Assembly (NCBI RefSeq): GCF_000143415.4
Contig: NW_003314263.1
Location: 3,544,451-3,608,450, forward strand
Direction: 5' to 3'
Length of the DNA: 64,000 nt
Origin: Selaginella moellendorffii
Taxonomy: Eukaryota; Streptophyta; Lycopodiopsida; Selaginellales; Selaginellaceae
The notes beneath the pieces were generated by a model. It saw nothing but the letters and a program-made list of their open reading frames with translations, did not search any database and was not told where the DNA came from. The translations under genes were made by a program, and so were the position numbers. Within the stretch, counting starts at the first letter, position 1; each line of letters starts with the position of its first letter. Below, piece after piece: positions 45,515 through 56,739 of this stretch.

Positions 45515-48105
45515 CATACTTGCATCTGAACATTCGAACCCAACCGGATTCGAACGGGTATCGAACGTTTAATACCCATTTAGCTTTTTTTCAAACGGGT
45601 TTTCAGTTTTAATATAATTAAAAAATAATTAACTGTTACTAAACAAAGTTTAACATAATATAATATAGGTTTAATCTAATCTTCATCCTCTGAATCTAAA
45701 ACATCATCACCACTAGCACCGTCGTCATCAGGTTGTTGAAGAGGTTCTTCAACAACCTCCTGAAGTGCAAGGATCCTTTGCCACTAAGGCTCAAGCTCAA
45801 GGTTATCAAAATCATGCTCAATAAGCCTCAAACTCCCGGACTCAATCTTTTGTATGACATGCATATTTGTGTGCACAAAAACCAGCTTCTCCGAGTATTT
45901 GGAGAGCAGTCGAGACCTCCTCTTCGTCTGGATCATGCTCCATGAGCTCTAGTTTTGCTCGCATGGTGAAGCACAAACTGGTTGACTCAAGATCCGTAAA
46001 GCAAGCCTTTGAAGTTCTAGTGTGCCTGCACCAAAGTTGCTCCACCAACTCACCGGGTGTTTCCAGTTCTCCATCTATACAAGAGAATCAGTCTAAAAAG
46101 TTGACAAACAAACAGTTTATACACACTTGCTTTGCTGCCTCCGAAGAGAACAAACGGCCAAGTTGTTGACGGAAACTCTGAACCTCGTGCAATAGCTTGT
46201 GTTGAAGTCCTTGATCTCCTTTGCAATACAACTCTAGGTACTCCACAAAATCTTCCTGAGCCTCCTGGTCGAGAGGGAGATGAAGAAAAGTTGGGTTCAA
46301 AACAAAAGCAGCTCCATGCAAGATTGAATGCATCTGGAACCAACAAGCTGCTTTCTGACCTCCCTCGCCATGATCCTCCATTATGAACCTGTTGATCTCC
46401 TCAACCTCTTCCTTGGCTAAAATCCCAGTCTCAACAGCCTCTGAAAGCTTCTCATTCATCCGGTCCATAGCCTCGAAAATGAGACTAGAAGTTGCCCCCT
46501 CCCAGTCTGCAAGCTTCAAGACCTTGAGGAGCGGTCCAAGCAGCACCAACAAGTGCTGGCACCTAGTCCAGAAAGAGTTCGGAGTCTCTTCTAAGATCCG
46601 AGTTCGAATGCGCTGGGCTTTGGCTGTCTTTGTGAAGTCCAATCGCCGCCACTTGGATCTCACAACCATCTCCTTCAATGCCTCCAAGGTTGTCAGATTT
46701 AGGAGCTGAGACATCACTAGAAACATGTAAGCGAACCTTGTGCTCACCGGCTTGATGAGATCCCGATTGCTCAGCTTCCGAAACAAAGCCAGAACACGAG
46801 GTTTTTTGGTGATAAAAGTTACCACCTCGTTGCAGCCTTTCACCAATGGTTGTACCCACGACAAGCTCCCGATGTCTTCGAAGAGAAGGTCCAAGACATG
46901 GCACACACACCGGCTGTGGAGAATGTGAGGATACTCAGCTGTCATGAGTTCTCCCATTTGCATACAGTTTGATGCATTGTCAGTGATCACCTGAACAACG
47001 TTTTCTTCACCAACTTCTTGAATCACTTTCTTCAACTCGACCCAAATCCACTCTCCCATCTTTGTCCTGCCCTCGGAATCTATAGACTTCAAGAAAACCG
47101 AACCCTGGACATTGGAGGCCATAAAGTTGATCAAGGATCGGCTACGGTTGTCAGACCAGCCATCGGTGACGATGCTAACTCCATATCTTCTCCACCCCTC
47201 ATAGATTGGATCAAGTCGAGCATTAACACTATCATAAAGCTTCTTCAGCTGTGTACTCCGCAACTTCTCATATCCCATCATCTGTGCAAGAGCTCCAGGG
47301 CTGAAGTCGATAGCAGCTTGAAGCAACTTCCTCAGATTTGGCCTTCGAATGATGTTGAAAGGGATATTTTCAACGTAGAAGAACTTGGCCACGGCATCAT
47401 CCAGACATTGAACCTTTGCAGACTTCATCATCTTTCGAATGTCACCATCCAATGCCGGTGCAGCACTTCGTTTAAGACTGCTGCTCCCGGAAAGTGGAAC
47501 GTTGCCGCTGCTCGCCTCGCCCAGCCCTCCGGTAGCCCCACCACTTGCCCCACAGCTGGCACTGTCGCTCACCTCACCAACCTCAGTCTCGTGAGCTAAG
47601 GCAAGTCTCTCTTGGGGACTTACTGCAATCATAAAGCTCTTTGTGAGCTCCACACGATTAAAAGATGCCTGAGCCTTGTTCACCACCTCCAGTGGCACGT
47701 GTCCTATACACCCCCAAGGTGAGCGCAAACTCGTTCAGCCGCGCCGGTGTAAGTAATACTTACACTTCCATGGACTCACGCCGTGGCTTGTCTCGAATGT
47801 CGGCTTCAGTTTCAGAACATGAGCCCAGCTCCAGCATGGCTGCCTTCCTCCCCCCATCCTGGACTTACCTCAGCGCTTTCGGATCCCACGAACCCTGATT
47901 TTACATGAACTCTAATCCTAAGTAAAAGAAAGTATATTCTTTAGGGTTTTTTAAAAATATTCTTGGCAGGGACTACCCGTGCTGGTGGGGGAGGCGGGAA
48001 CACCGTCCGCCCCGGGCTCATTGATTGATCATGTTTAAACGCCGTATTATACACGTGTTTTAAACGGTGTTTTTTATTAATCGTACCTGTTCAAATGCAA
48101 GTATG
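45515..48105 (-). mobile_element. hAT transposon, 2591 bases, with 8-base target duplication
   Basis: Ends are catacttgcatctgaaca at left and the complement of catacttgcatttgaaca at right, one mismatch in 18. The flanks repeat ttgctact (45507-45514 and 48106-48113), the 8-base duplication typical of hAT elements, and the unit 1 sequence has a single copy of this octamer at the same place. Repeated aacgggt motifs sit near the left end. The element landed in the shared COPI/FAM184 promoter of unit 3. Confidence 0.95.
45676..47890 (-). pseudogene. hAT transposase with BED, DUF659 and dimerisation regions, nonsense-damaged
   Basis: The main exon, 47728-46088, holds 546 open codons with the DUF659 domain: YGVSIVTDGWSDNRSRS and VVQVITDNASNC carry the first two catalytic Asp residues, and CVCHVLDLLFEDI follows. 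Upstream to about 47890 a BED-zinc-finger-like stretch (WKCKYYLHRR) is interrupted by a stop. Downstream, from 46074, WWSNFGAGTLELQRLALRIL is the hAT dimerisation region; its conserved CE-x-N-W has TAG (45949-45951) in place of Trp, and a second stop follows. The original end is probably the TAG at 45676. The protein is therefore unlikely to work unless these stops are bypassed. Confidence 0.88.
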
Positions 48106-48128
48106 TTGCTACTAACTAACTTGGCGCG

Positions 48129-48787
48129 ATGGTGAGCACTCTAATCTAGTCGTGGGATGAGATCGAAGGAAAGGTGAAGAGCAAGGTGGGACAGCTAACG
48201 GGACTGCTCCAGCATTTCACCGCTTCTTCTGAGTTGGATTCCAATATTTACTACCAGGTTTGTGTGATCGATCTGTGGTTGATTGAATGGATATTTCGGG
48301 AGAATGGGAGATTATTTCGGGTGTTTGGTTGTTTGTAGAGTTTGGTGAGCCAGCATGACACCGAGATTGAGGAGATTCTTCGTGAAACTGTGGGGCGACT
48401 CCAACTCTTTAGAGATGCAATGCAATATCGCGTCGAGGGAGATCACATCAAAGCTGCGGCCGAGGTAGAGCCTTTGTTTTCCTCTTTCTTTCTTTTCTTC
48501 CTTTTCGAGGCTTATACATGAAAGTAAGAAAAATAAAATGCAGGCTGTGCGACTCAAGGCCGAGAATGAGCTCAATGCTTATAAGAAGGTAAGAACTTCG
48601 TTCCTTCCATTTTTTTGTTTTAATTCTTTTCTTCTTCTTCTTCAATAGAAGCATTGGAGGCGACTCACAACCAAAAGATGGAGCTTGTTGAGGGGTATGA
48701 TTTTCACTTTGCAACTAGGAGGAGGAATGATTACTAGGAATATGGTGCTCTAGAGCAACAGGAATATGGCTTTAAGGAGGGGATAAA
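48129..48787 (+). pseudogene. FAM184-like gene copy, unit 3, 5' part
   Basis: Matches exons 1-5 of the unit 1 gene. The seventh codon region reads TAG (ctaatctagtcg instead of ctaatccagtcg), killing the frame at once. The exon at 48649 lost its first bases. At about 48787 (ggataaa) the match ends at a transposon nest, and the gene resumes at 62984. Confidence 0.88.
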
Positions 48788-48829
48788 AGTTTATTTCACA
48801 GCCTTATTTATTCTAGATTTTTTGGTTTA

Positions 48830-49110
48830 CTTAAGTAAACCTGTGTGATATTGGATATACCTAGAATATGCTTGGATATTCTAGATTATTCTGCCATCTA
48901 AAGGTTGTAATTGATTTATATTAATCTTGTATTTATAAATTATATAATTTATAAACAATCCTCAACACTTCCTAGTATATATTCTAGTTTATTCTACCAT
49001 CTAATAGTTGATATTCAATAAAATTAATCTTGTGTTTATAAATTCTAAATATGTTTATAATTAAAGGTTAATAATAGAAATAACACTACTATTAAGCAAA
49101 CCAAGCATTG
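48830..49110. repeat. AT-rich dispersed repeat, copy 1
   Basis: Direct relative of 51358-51640, sharing aatatgcttggatattct, aacacttcctagtata, ctagtttattctacc, ttaatcttgtgtttata and aagcaaaccaag or aaacaaaccaag. A reverse-strand relative lies near 6117-6222. The element type is not recognised; one copy lies at the outer side of each Ty3 remnant. Confidence 0.75.
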
Positions 49111-49261
49111 CTATATGCAACATGCAGCAAATTATTTTAAAATGATTAATTTTAATTTTTATTTTCAAAACATATTATAAGTTTTGTATAAATTTTATGG
49201 TAGATATAAAATACTAATTTAATTTAATTTTAAATTATTAATTATTTTGTTTATTTATTAT

Positions 49262-51354
49262 TGTGAGTGCTTGGAATATGGAAAGGGAATATAAAAAATG
49301 TGCATATCAATTAACCCAAAAACCCTAGTTTATATACAAGAATGAGTGGTCCGGATTGAAACCAATCTAACGGCTACTAAAATCCCACTACATTAATATT
49401 AGTATACGGCATTGTAGCCATACACTTGGCCCTCACATCATTCCCTCCTCTCAAAATAATGGAAGACCATCAAAGTTCTCTTGTAGATGGGCTGGGATCT
49501 GAAAGAATGTCAAGGAGGAGGCATTGGCGAATCTGTAGGTGGTATTAATTGTTCTTGATCCTTTTGTATAAAGCGTTTCAACCATTGCACATACACAATC
49601 TCTAGAGGATCAGTCTACTGAACGTCATGTCGAATTTCATAAACTTGTGGTCCCACTTGTTGCAACATCCAATACGGTCCTTTTTACTAAGCAAAGAGCC
49701 CCTTAGATAAACCACGTACTGTAAAATGGGGAAAACAGACTAACACCAAGTCATCCACTTTGTACTCCGTAAGTGGACGATAATGGGAGTTGTAGCACTG
49801 TTGTTGTCCCACTTGTACATAGCCTAAGTGTTCGACAAACTTTGCTCGGATAAATGAAAGAATGCTCGTCAAATATTGATCCCATGACCTAGCATCAACA
49901 GCTCATAGCAATTGCAAAGGTAAACCCAGCTCTATTGGTAATATTGGATCATGACCATATAGGAGTTTATATGGTGAACCACCAATAGAATTCTACACCT
50001 ATGTGACATATGCATACCGAAAAAACGGTAAATAACCATCCCAATCCGAATGCTAAAAGTTCACATACTTCGCGATTATCCTTTTGAATATCTGAATGAG
50101 TTGTTCCACTAGACTATCTGATTGTGAATGATAAGCACTCGTGAAAGTGTGGCGTATCCCCAACTGAGACATCAAAACATGAAATGCCTCAGCCATAAAT
50201 GTGGGACCATTATCTGAAAGAATCCGCTCTTGACAAAAATACTGGAACACCACTCGATTGAGGAGGAAGTATCCAACAGCAGTTGCAGAGGCACTAGCAA
50301 GAGCACCAACTTCCACCCAACGAGTCAAGTAGTCAAAAACAATAATAACATACTCATTGCCAGCAATCGACCGTGAAAAATGTCCCATAAGATCAAACGC
50401 CACCAACTCAAACAGACGAAAAACTACAATTGACTCCAACCATCCTTCCGCGGCATGAGGGGGAGTATTACGAGCTTAGCACCAAACACAGCTACGCACA
50501 TACTAGATAATATCACATCGCATCTCCGGCCAATAGAAAGACCTATGTAGCTTCTTGGTTACACAACAATGTCCCATATGCCCACCTAGAATAGGAGAAT
50601 CATGGTAGGCATAGAGAATAAAGACAGAAGGAACCACTAACGGTAAATGATCATCAAGATCCGTCCCCACAAAATAAAGAAGGCCGTCCTTAAGGCGATA
50701 TTGAGAATGTAAATGCCAAAAAGGCAAGTCATTAGTAAGTGATGTAGGATTCTCAAACCCATCGCGAAACCTTCGAATCCACAGCTCAACCTTTTGAGTC
50801 TCGCGAACCTCATCAAGAGAAGGTAGATCTTGCTTTGCACCTTGTGGACACTGAATATCAAGTACAACAACCGCCAATGGCACAAAATCCTTGTCTAGAA
50901 AATCCACAGATGTTAAAACAACAGGCTCATAAAAAACATGAGAAGAGAGTGGAGAAGGAAGAGGAGCTCGAGAAAAGACATCAGCATCAGCCATAAAACT
51001 CTCTAGGCAATGAACAACATCAAAAATCATATATTTGAAACTTTAAAGCCCACCAAGCAATACAATTAACAAAGTTCTTTCGCTTCAATAATGAAGTAAT
51101 GGTAGCATGGTTACCTTCAAATAACGTTCGAGAACTATGTAGATATGCATGAAGTTTTTTGAAACCCCAAACTGTTGCTAAACACTCCTTCTTTACGTGG
51201 AGTAGTTCACCTTTGCTAGTTTTAATGTACGACTTATATACGCAATGGGATAGCAATGACTAAACACACTTGAACTCTCTTGCATCAACACACATCCAAA
51301 ACGAATATCAAAAGCATCCACGTGCAAAATAAAAGATCGAGTGTAGTCAAGATA
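49262..51354 (-). mobile_element. Ty3/gypsy remnant on the minus strand with its 3' LTR
   Basis: The LTR is 49262-49437 (176 bases; on the minus strand TGTGAGGGCC to CACTCACA). Just before it in element direction is a polypurine tract (gagaggagggaatga). Further upstream are pol fragments: integrase core 50439-50053 (FELVAFDLMGHFS, ILSDNGPTFMAEAF), zinc-binding region 51030-50503 (HDSPILGGHMGHCC), RNase H 51256-51020, and the RT end (SFILHVDAFDIRFGCVLMQ) up to 51354. Stops and shifts break each part. The 5' half and 5' LTR are absent, cut by AT-rich sequence. Confidence 0.88.
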
Positions 51355-51357
51355 GAG

Positions 51358-51755
51358 GGATTGGAATATATCTAAAATATGCTTGGATATTCTAAGATAT
51401 TCTACCATCTAATGATTGTTATTCATTTAGATTAATCTTATTATTATAATTTATAAACTTTCCTAAACACTTCCTAGTATACTCTAGTTTATTCTACCTT
51501 TTAATGGTTGATATGCAAAAAGATTAATCTTGTGTTTATAATTTATAAACATATTTTTAATTATAAATCAATTTAATTAATAAATAGAAATAATACTACT
51601 ATTAAACAAACCAAGTGTTGCTACATGGAACACACTGTAAATTATTTAAATTATAAACATGTTTATAATTTATAAATACAAGATGAATTTAATTGCTAGA
51701 ATATACTTAAAGGTGTTTAAGAAAGTTTATAAATTATAAACATATAAACACAATA
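51358..51755. repeat. AT-rich dispersed repeat, copy 2
   Basis: 51358-51640 aligns with 48830-49110 in the same orientation. The remainder, up to the LTR at 51756, is AT-rich with repeated tttataaattataaaca. It separates the two head-to-head Ty3 remnants. Confidence 0.7.
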
Positions 51756-52578
51756 TGTGAGGGCCAAGTGTACGGCTACAATGCCATATACTAATATTAG
51801 CATAATGGGAGTTTAGTAGCCATCAGATTGGTTTCAATCTAGACCACTCACTCATGTATATAAACTAGGGTTTTTGGGCTAATTAATATATACATTTTCT
51901 GTATTTCCTTTCCATATTCCAAGCCCTCATATTGGATGAGTTGAGGGGCACCTTTGATTGTCCATGAGAAGTGCTTGGATTTGGGATTTTGGTTTAGATC
52001 GAGCTCTTGCATCGTCTAGATCTAGCTTTTTTCTTTTGTTCTTTCTTTTCAGGATTTTGGTTTAAATATAGCTTTTTGCATTGTCTAAATCTCCATTTCC
52101 TTATAGCTTTTTGTCATTTCTCTTCTTTTGCTCTTTCCTTTTCGTTCATCTTCATGGCAGATTAGCAATCTCTTCCTTTGACTCTGGAGCAGTTGTTGGT
52201 ACAATTGCTTGATGCTATGCGCTTACAATTGAACAACCAAAATCAATTGATGGTGGCGTTCACGGCACGTGATACAACTCCTCTTGCTCTTGGTGCCAAT
52301 CCTTGCATTTGGCCAGAGTTCTTTTGCATGAATCCTGGGGATGATGTGTATTATTGATTTGATCACTTCATAGTGATTGCCACATATCATTCTTGGCTTT
52401 TGACCTCATCTTTGGTATAGATTGGTTGTAGTGTAATCATGCTAAGTGTGACTTTGAGGCTTCTCCCCCTTATCTCATTCTTCCTTATGTTTCATCCATT
52501 CCTCTCACTTTCATACCTCTTTATCCTTTTACTTCTACCTTTGTTTCCATTACTTTTGTTCCCCCATTATTTCTTTTT

Positions 52579-53621
52579 ATGTTTCTGTCTTGTTCTATTC
52601 TTCCCTTTTCCGATCCGTCTGATGATCTTTGTGTTGCAGTGGTTGACCGACTCATGAAGGAGTATTCTAATCTCTTTGAATTTGGCCTATCGCTTGGGGC
52701 CAAGATTGCCACACATCATTCGATTTCAACCAGGGATGCTCGTTCAATCAAGGTTCTTATTTGTCGTCAATCACCCAAGGAGATCAAGATTTTACATGCA
52801 AACATCAAGGAAATATTGGAGAAGGGTGTTATTCGAAAGTTGTATTGCGATATACCAAAGGTGACTGCTGACTTCATTGATGATGTCTTAATCCACTCGA
52901 AGGGGATGTGGGAGGAGCATGTTTGTGATATTTGTAAAATGTTGGATTGGTTACAGGACGTTGGTTTAAAGTTGAAGCGGTCAAAGTATGTATTTGGGTC
53001 CAAAGACATAACTTATTTTGGGTACCATATTTCTCGTGAGGGTTTGCAAGTTAATCCTGATAAACTTATGGCTTTTCTAAAGTTCCTTACTCCAAAATGT
53101 GTCATTGATGTGCAATGCTTCTTGGGTAAGGTGCAATATCTCAGTCGTTTTGTGGATCACCTTTTTTATTGCACTGCACCATTACGAACATTGTTAAAGT
53201 CATCAACATCGTCTTTCATTTGGTCTCCAAATTGTGAGCAGGCATTCATGGATCTCAAAGAGCTATTAACGACTCTTTTGGTTTTGGCATATCCTAACTA
53301 CATTCGACTTTTTATTTTGCGCGTGGATACTTCTGATATTAATCTTGGAGGTGTGTTGATGCAAGAGAGTTCGAGTGTGCCTGATCAGCGTCATCCCATT
53401 GCGTATATAAGTTATATATTACAACCAATGGAGGTGAACTACTCCACGACAGAGAAAGAGTGTTTAGTAGCAGTTTGGGGTTTCGAGAAACTTCATATAT
53501 ATCTACATGGTTCTCGAACGTTACTTGAAGGTGACTATGCTGCCATTACTTCATTATTGAAGCGAAAGAACTTTGTTAGTTGTACTGCTCAGTGGGCTTT
53601 AAAACTTCAGATATATGATTT
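52579..53621 (+). pseudogene. Degraded Ty3 reverse transcriptase/RNase H
   Basis: One frame runs through remnants of pol: FIDDVLIHS (palm box, near residue 95), FGYHISREGLQVNPDKL (thumb), CFLGKVQYLSRFV, then the connection/RNase H start FILRVDTSDINLGGVLM and YSTTEKECLVAVWG. The region before the palm box is deleted, so the enzyme lacks part of its active site. The frame ends where the TRIM inserts. Confidence 0.85.
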
Positions 53622-54361
53622 TGTAGCACATGTGATCATGGGATGAGATTTGGATATACTGTCACCTCGGGCGGCACCTCCGCTGCTGCGGTTCTTGCAA
53701 ATGATTTCTCAGTGTGCTCTCTCCATGTTACCTCGTGGATCCTTGGAACTTTAGGGGATAAATGGGGATAAAATAGTCACTAAGGTCTCTCTCATCAAGC
53801 AATTGCCCCTTTTCTAATTAGCTTAAGGGGAGAGAGATAAAGTGTGTTACATGTGGTATCGGAGCAAATGGCATGAGTTCATTCCTATTGATTAGTGGCT
53901 ACTTAAAAATATAATATACTTTTGAGCAAGATATATTCCTACCCCTAAATTTGAAATTGTACGTATTGGGCATTCATGCGTACATCTTTCCTCTTGGTGG
54001 AGCATCCACAAATGAAGGTATCCACCATGGGACTACAATATGAGTGGATGATTAGTTGCCTCACATGGAATAGTTAGTTTATATAATGGAAGGATTGGTA
54101 GATTTAGTGTAGAAATGGAGGTGTTGGTTCCCTTTAGCTCAGTAAAGGTTGTTAGTTAATAGTCAATGAGGACATTGATATCTTTGAAGGGGGGGTGAGT
54201 GTAACACATATGATTATGGGACGAAATTTGGATATACTGTCACTGTGGATCCTTGGAACTTTAAGGGATAAATGGGGATAAAATAGCCACTAAAGGCTCT
54301 CTTATCAAGCAATTGCACCTTTTCCAGTTGGCTTAAGGGGAGAGAAATAAAGTGCGCTACA
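53622..54361 (+). mobile_element. TRIM (miniature LTR retrotransposon), 740 bases
   Basis: Two related direct repeats, 53622-53851 (TGTAGCACA to GTTACA) and 54200-54361 (TGTAACACA to GCTACA), border a 348-base interior with no coding capacity. A primer site resembling the tRNA-Met type (tggtatcggagc) starts two bases inside the left LTR, and a polypurine run (gaagggggggtgag) touches the right LTR. The left LTR has about 70 extra bases. Flanks are gattt and ttttt, an imperfect target duplication. Confidence 0.85.
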
Positions 54362-55590
54362 TTTTTTATGTTGTTCATCGCCCAGGGAGTTTTATGGCTG
54401 ATGTTGATGCCCTTTTTCAAGCTCCTCTTCCTTCTCCACTCTCTTCTCATATTTCTGATGAGCCTACTGTTTCAGCATCTGTGGATTTTCTAAACGAAGA
54501 TTCTGTGCCATTTGTGGTTGCTGTACTTGACATTCAATGTCCACAAGGTGCAGAACAAGATTTACCTTCTCTTGATGAGGTTCATGAGGCTCAAAAGATT
54601 GAGCTGTGAATTCAAAGGCTTCGAGATGGGTTTGAAAATCCTGTATCACTTGCTGATAACTTGCCTTTCCGGCATTTACATTCTTAATATCGCATTGAGG
54701 ATGGCCTTCTTTATTTTGTGGGGACAGATCTTGATGATCATTTACCGCTAGTGGTGCCTTTTGTCTTTATTCTGCGGTTTCTCTATGCCTACCATGATTC
54801 TCCTATTTTAGGTGGGTATATGGGACATCGTCGTGTGACCGAGAAGTTGCACAGGTCTTTCTTTTGAGATATGACGTAATATTATCCGGTATGTGCGTAG
54901 TTGCATTTGGTGCCAAGCTCATAATACTCCCCCTCATGCTGCGGAAAGACGGTTGGAGTCAATTGTAGTTTTTCGTCCGTTTGAGTTGGTGGCGTTTGAT
55001 CTTATGGGACATTTTTCATGGTCGATTGTTGGCAATGAGTATGTTATTATTGCTTTTGACTACTTGACTCGTTGGGTAAAAGTTGGTGCTCTTGCTAGTG
55101 CCTTTGCAACTGTTGTTGAATACTTCCTCCTCAATCGAGTGGTGTTCCAGCATTTTTGTCAAGAGCGGATTCTTTTGGATAATAATCCTGCATTTATGGC
55201 TAAGGCATTTCATGTTTTGACGTCTTAGTTGGGGATACACCACACTTTTATGAGTGCTTATCATCCAAAATCAGATGGTCTAGTGGAATGGCTTGTTCGA
55301 ATGTTCAAAAGGATAATCATGAAGTATGTGAACTTTCAACATTCGGATTCGGATTAAGATGGTTATTTACCGTCTTTTCAGTATGCATATGTCACAGGGG
55401 TGCACAATTCTATTAGTGCTTCACCATATATACTCCTATATAGTCATGATCCAATATTATCAATAAAGCTGGGTTTACCTTCGCAATTGCCACGAGCTGT
55501 TGATGCTAAGTCGTGGGATCAGTATTTGACGAGCATTCTTCCATTTGTCTGAGCAAAGTTTACCAAACACTTAGGCCGTGTATAAGTGGG
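54362..55590 (+). pseudogene. Degraded RNase H tail and integrase of the plus-strand Ty3 element
   Basis: Continues the pol frame after the TRIM: FYVVHRPGSFMADVDAL is the RNase H to integrase linker, followed by zinc-binding traces and the integrase start FELVAFDLMGHFSWS. Several stops (for example at 54607 and 55228) break it. It ends at the insertion of the 7.3-kb element at 55591. Confidence 0.82.
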
Positions 55591-56739
55591 TGTAGCGCAC
55601 GTGGTTTTGACCCTTTATCCTATGGTGATTTACCATAGGATAACACCACGAAGCGGAACCTAAACCCTCTTTGTGCCACGTGACAGATGCCACGTGTCAC
55701 ATACCACGTGTCCGTGCCACGTGTCCATAGGAACCCGAGGTTCAGGGCCTTGGGCCACTGAACGAAGGAACGGTGCCAAACTCCCAAGCGTGACGCCAAG
55801 GAGTGATGAAACCGGACCACGGAGCAACTCCCGAGCATATAGCCCAAGGAGCAAAGGGACAGGAGCCCGGAGCGACTTGGAACAGTCCTGGAGCAACCAG
55901 CATACCAATGCCAGGACCAGCACGCAAAACGGAGCCAAACGGAGTTTGGCGCTATTTCGGCATACCGGTGGCCTAACGTGAGGATATGGGTACTCCACCA
56001 ACTAGCATGGAATGGAACTTGGGCTTAGACCCAAGCCGGACGCAGAACAAGGACAGGCACGCAAGCGGGAGCTAGACTATGCCTCAGGTTGGTCGGCCAT
56101 GCCCGACCTACCCACTATCCCTACTATACATTTGGAACCCCCCATAGCCCCCCCCCCTTGAGGAACACACGCTTTGGGCTTTCACCCCAAGCCTCCCTTA
56201 GTATCAGGAGTTAGTCTCTGGGACAAGCTTGAAACTTACTAAATATGGAATGTCCCTAGATTGTGAATTTGGACACGGGACGAACACCATTGTGTTCAGG
56301 CCGATCTCTACATTCCGTAGATATGCCAAATGAGCAAATCTGGACACTTTCCATAAATAGCATTTGGGACCAAAATGAGACTAACACAAAGGGCATGATA
56401 GCGAGGGTGTTTGGCAGACACGGTAAGCTATCATGTAGCGATATTGAGGGACCAATCTCAATATCGCGGGGGTTCCTAACACTAGCAAGTGCAAGCCAAC
56501 ATCATGAGTTTCTCATCACCGTGTCAAGTCTGCTTGACTAAATGACAACTTAGGATTTCCTTCCTTAGTGCCCTTCCGGTCTAAGTGCACATGTGATGAC
56601 CAGTTTCTCAACTAGCTTAGGTGGAAACTGATAACGGGTCCAGCAATACCGACCTCCTGCCATCGTGGCAGTAAGGTAAGAGTGTCCGTAAGGACTAGCC
56701 GATAGGTAACTTTCGATACCCGAAGTCACATGCGCGACA
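55591..56739 (-). repeat. Left (3') LTR of the LARD-like element
   Basis: Begins and ends with TG/CA-type termini (plus strand TGTAGCGCAC to GCGACA). Contains a 12-base perfect inverted repeat with a 5-base loop at 55615-55643, a cluster of five CACGTG boxes (55598-55723), and a C-run near 56140-56159 (G-rich on the transcribed sense strand). Confidence 0.93.

Noticed and set aside
47018-47599. Plus-strand frame of 193 codons
   Set aside because: Antisense to the hAT transposase, with no family features.
55677-55723. Short regular repeats that might suggest a CRISPR-like array
   Set aside because: The repeated unit is only the 6-base G-box in its flanks, in a plant LTR; there are no long repeats, spacers or cas genes.
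55660-56001. 113-codon frame on the minus strand, repeated at 61795-62136
   Set aside because: Identical because both lie in LTRs; composition is not protein-like and no family is recognised.
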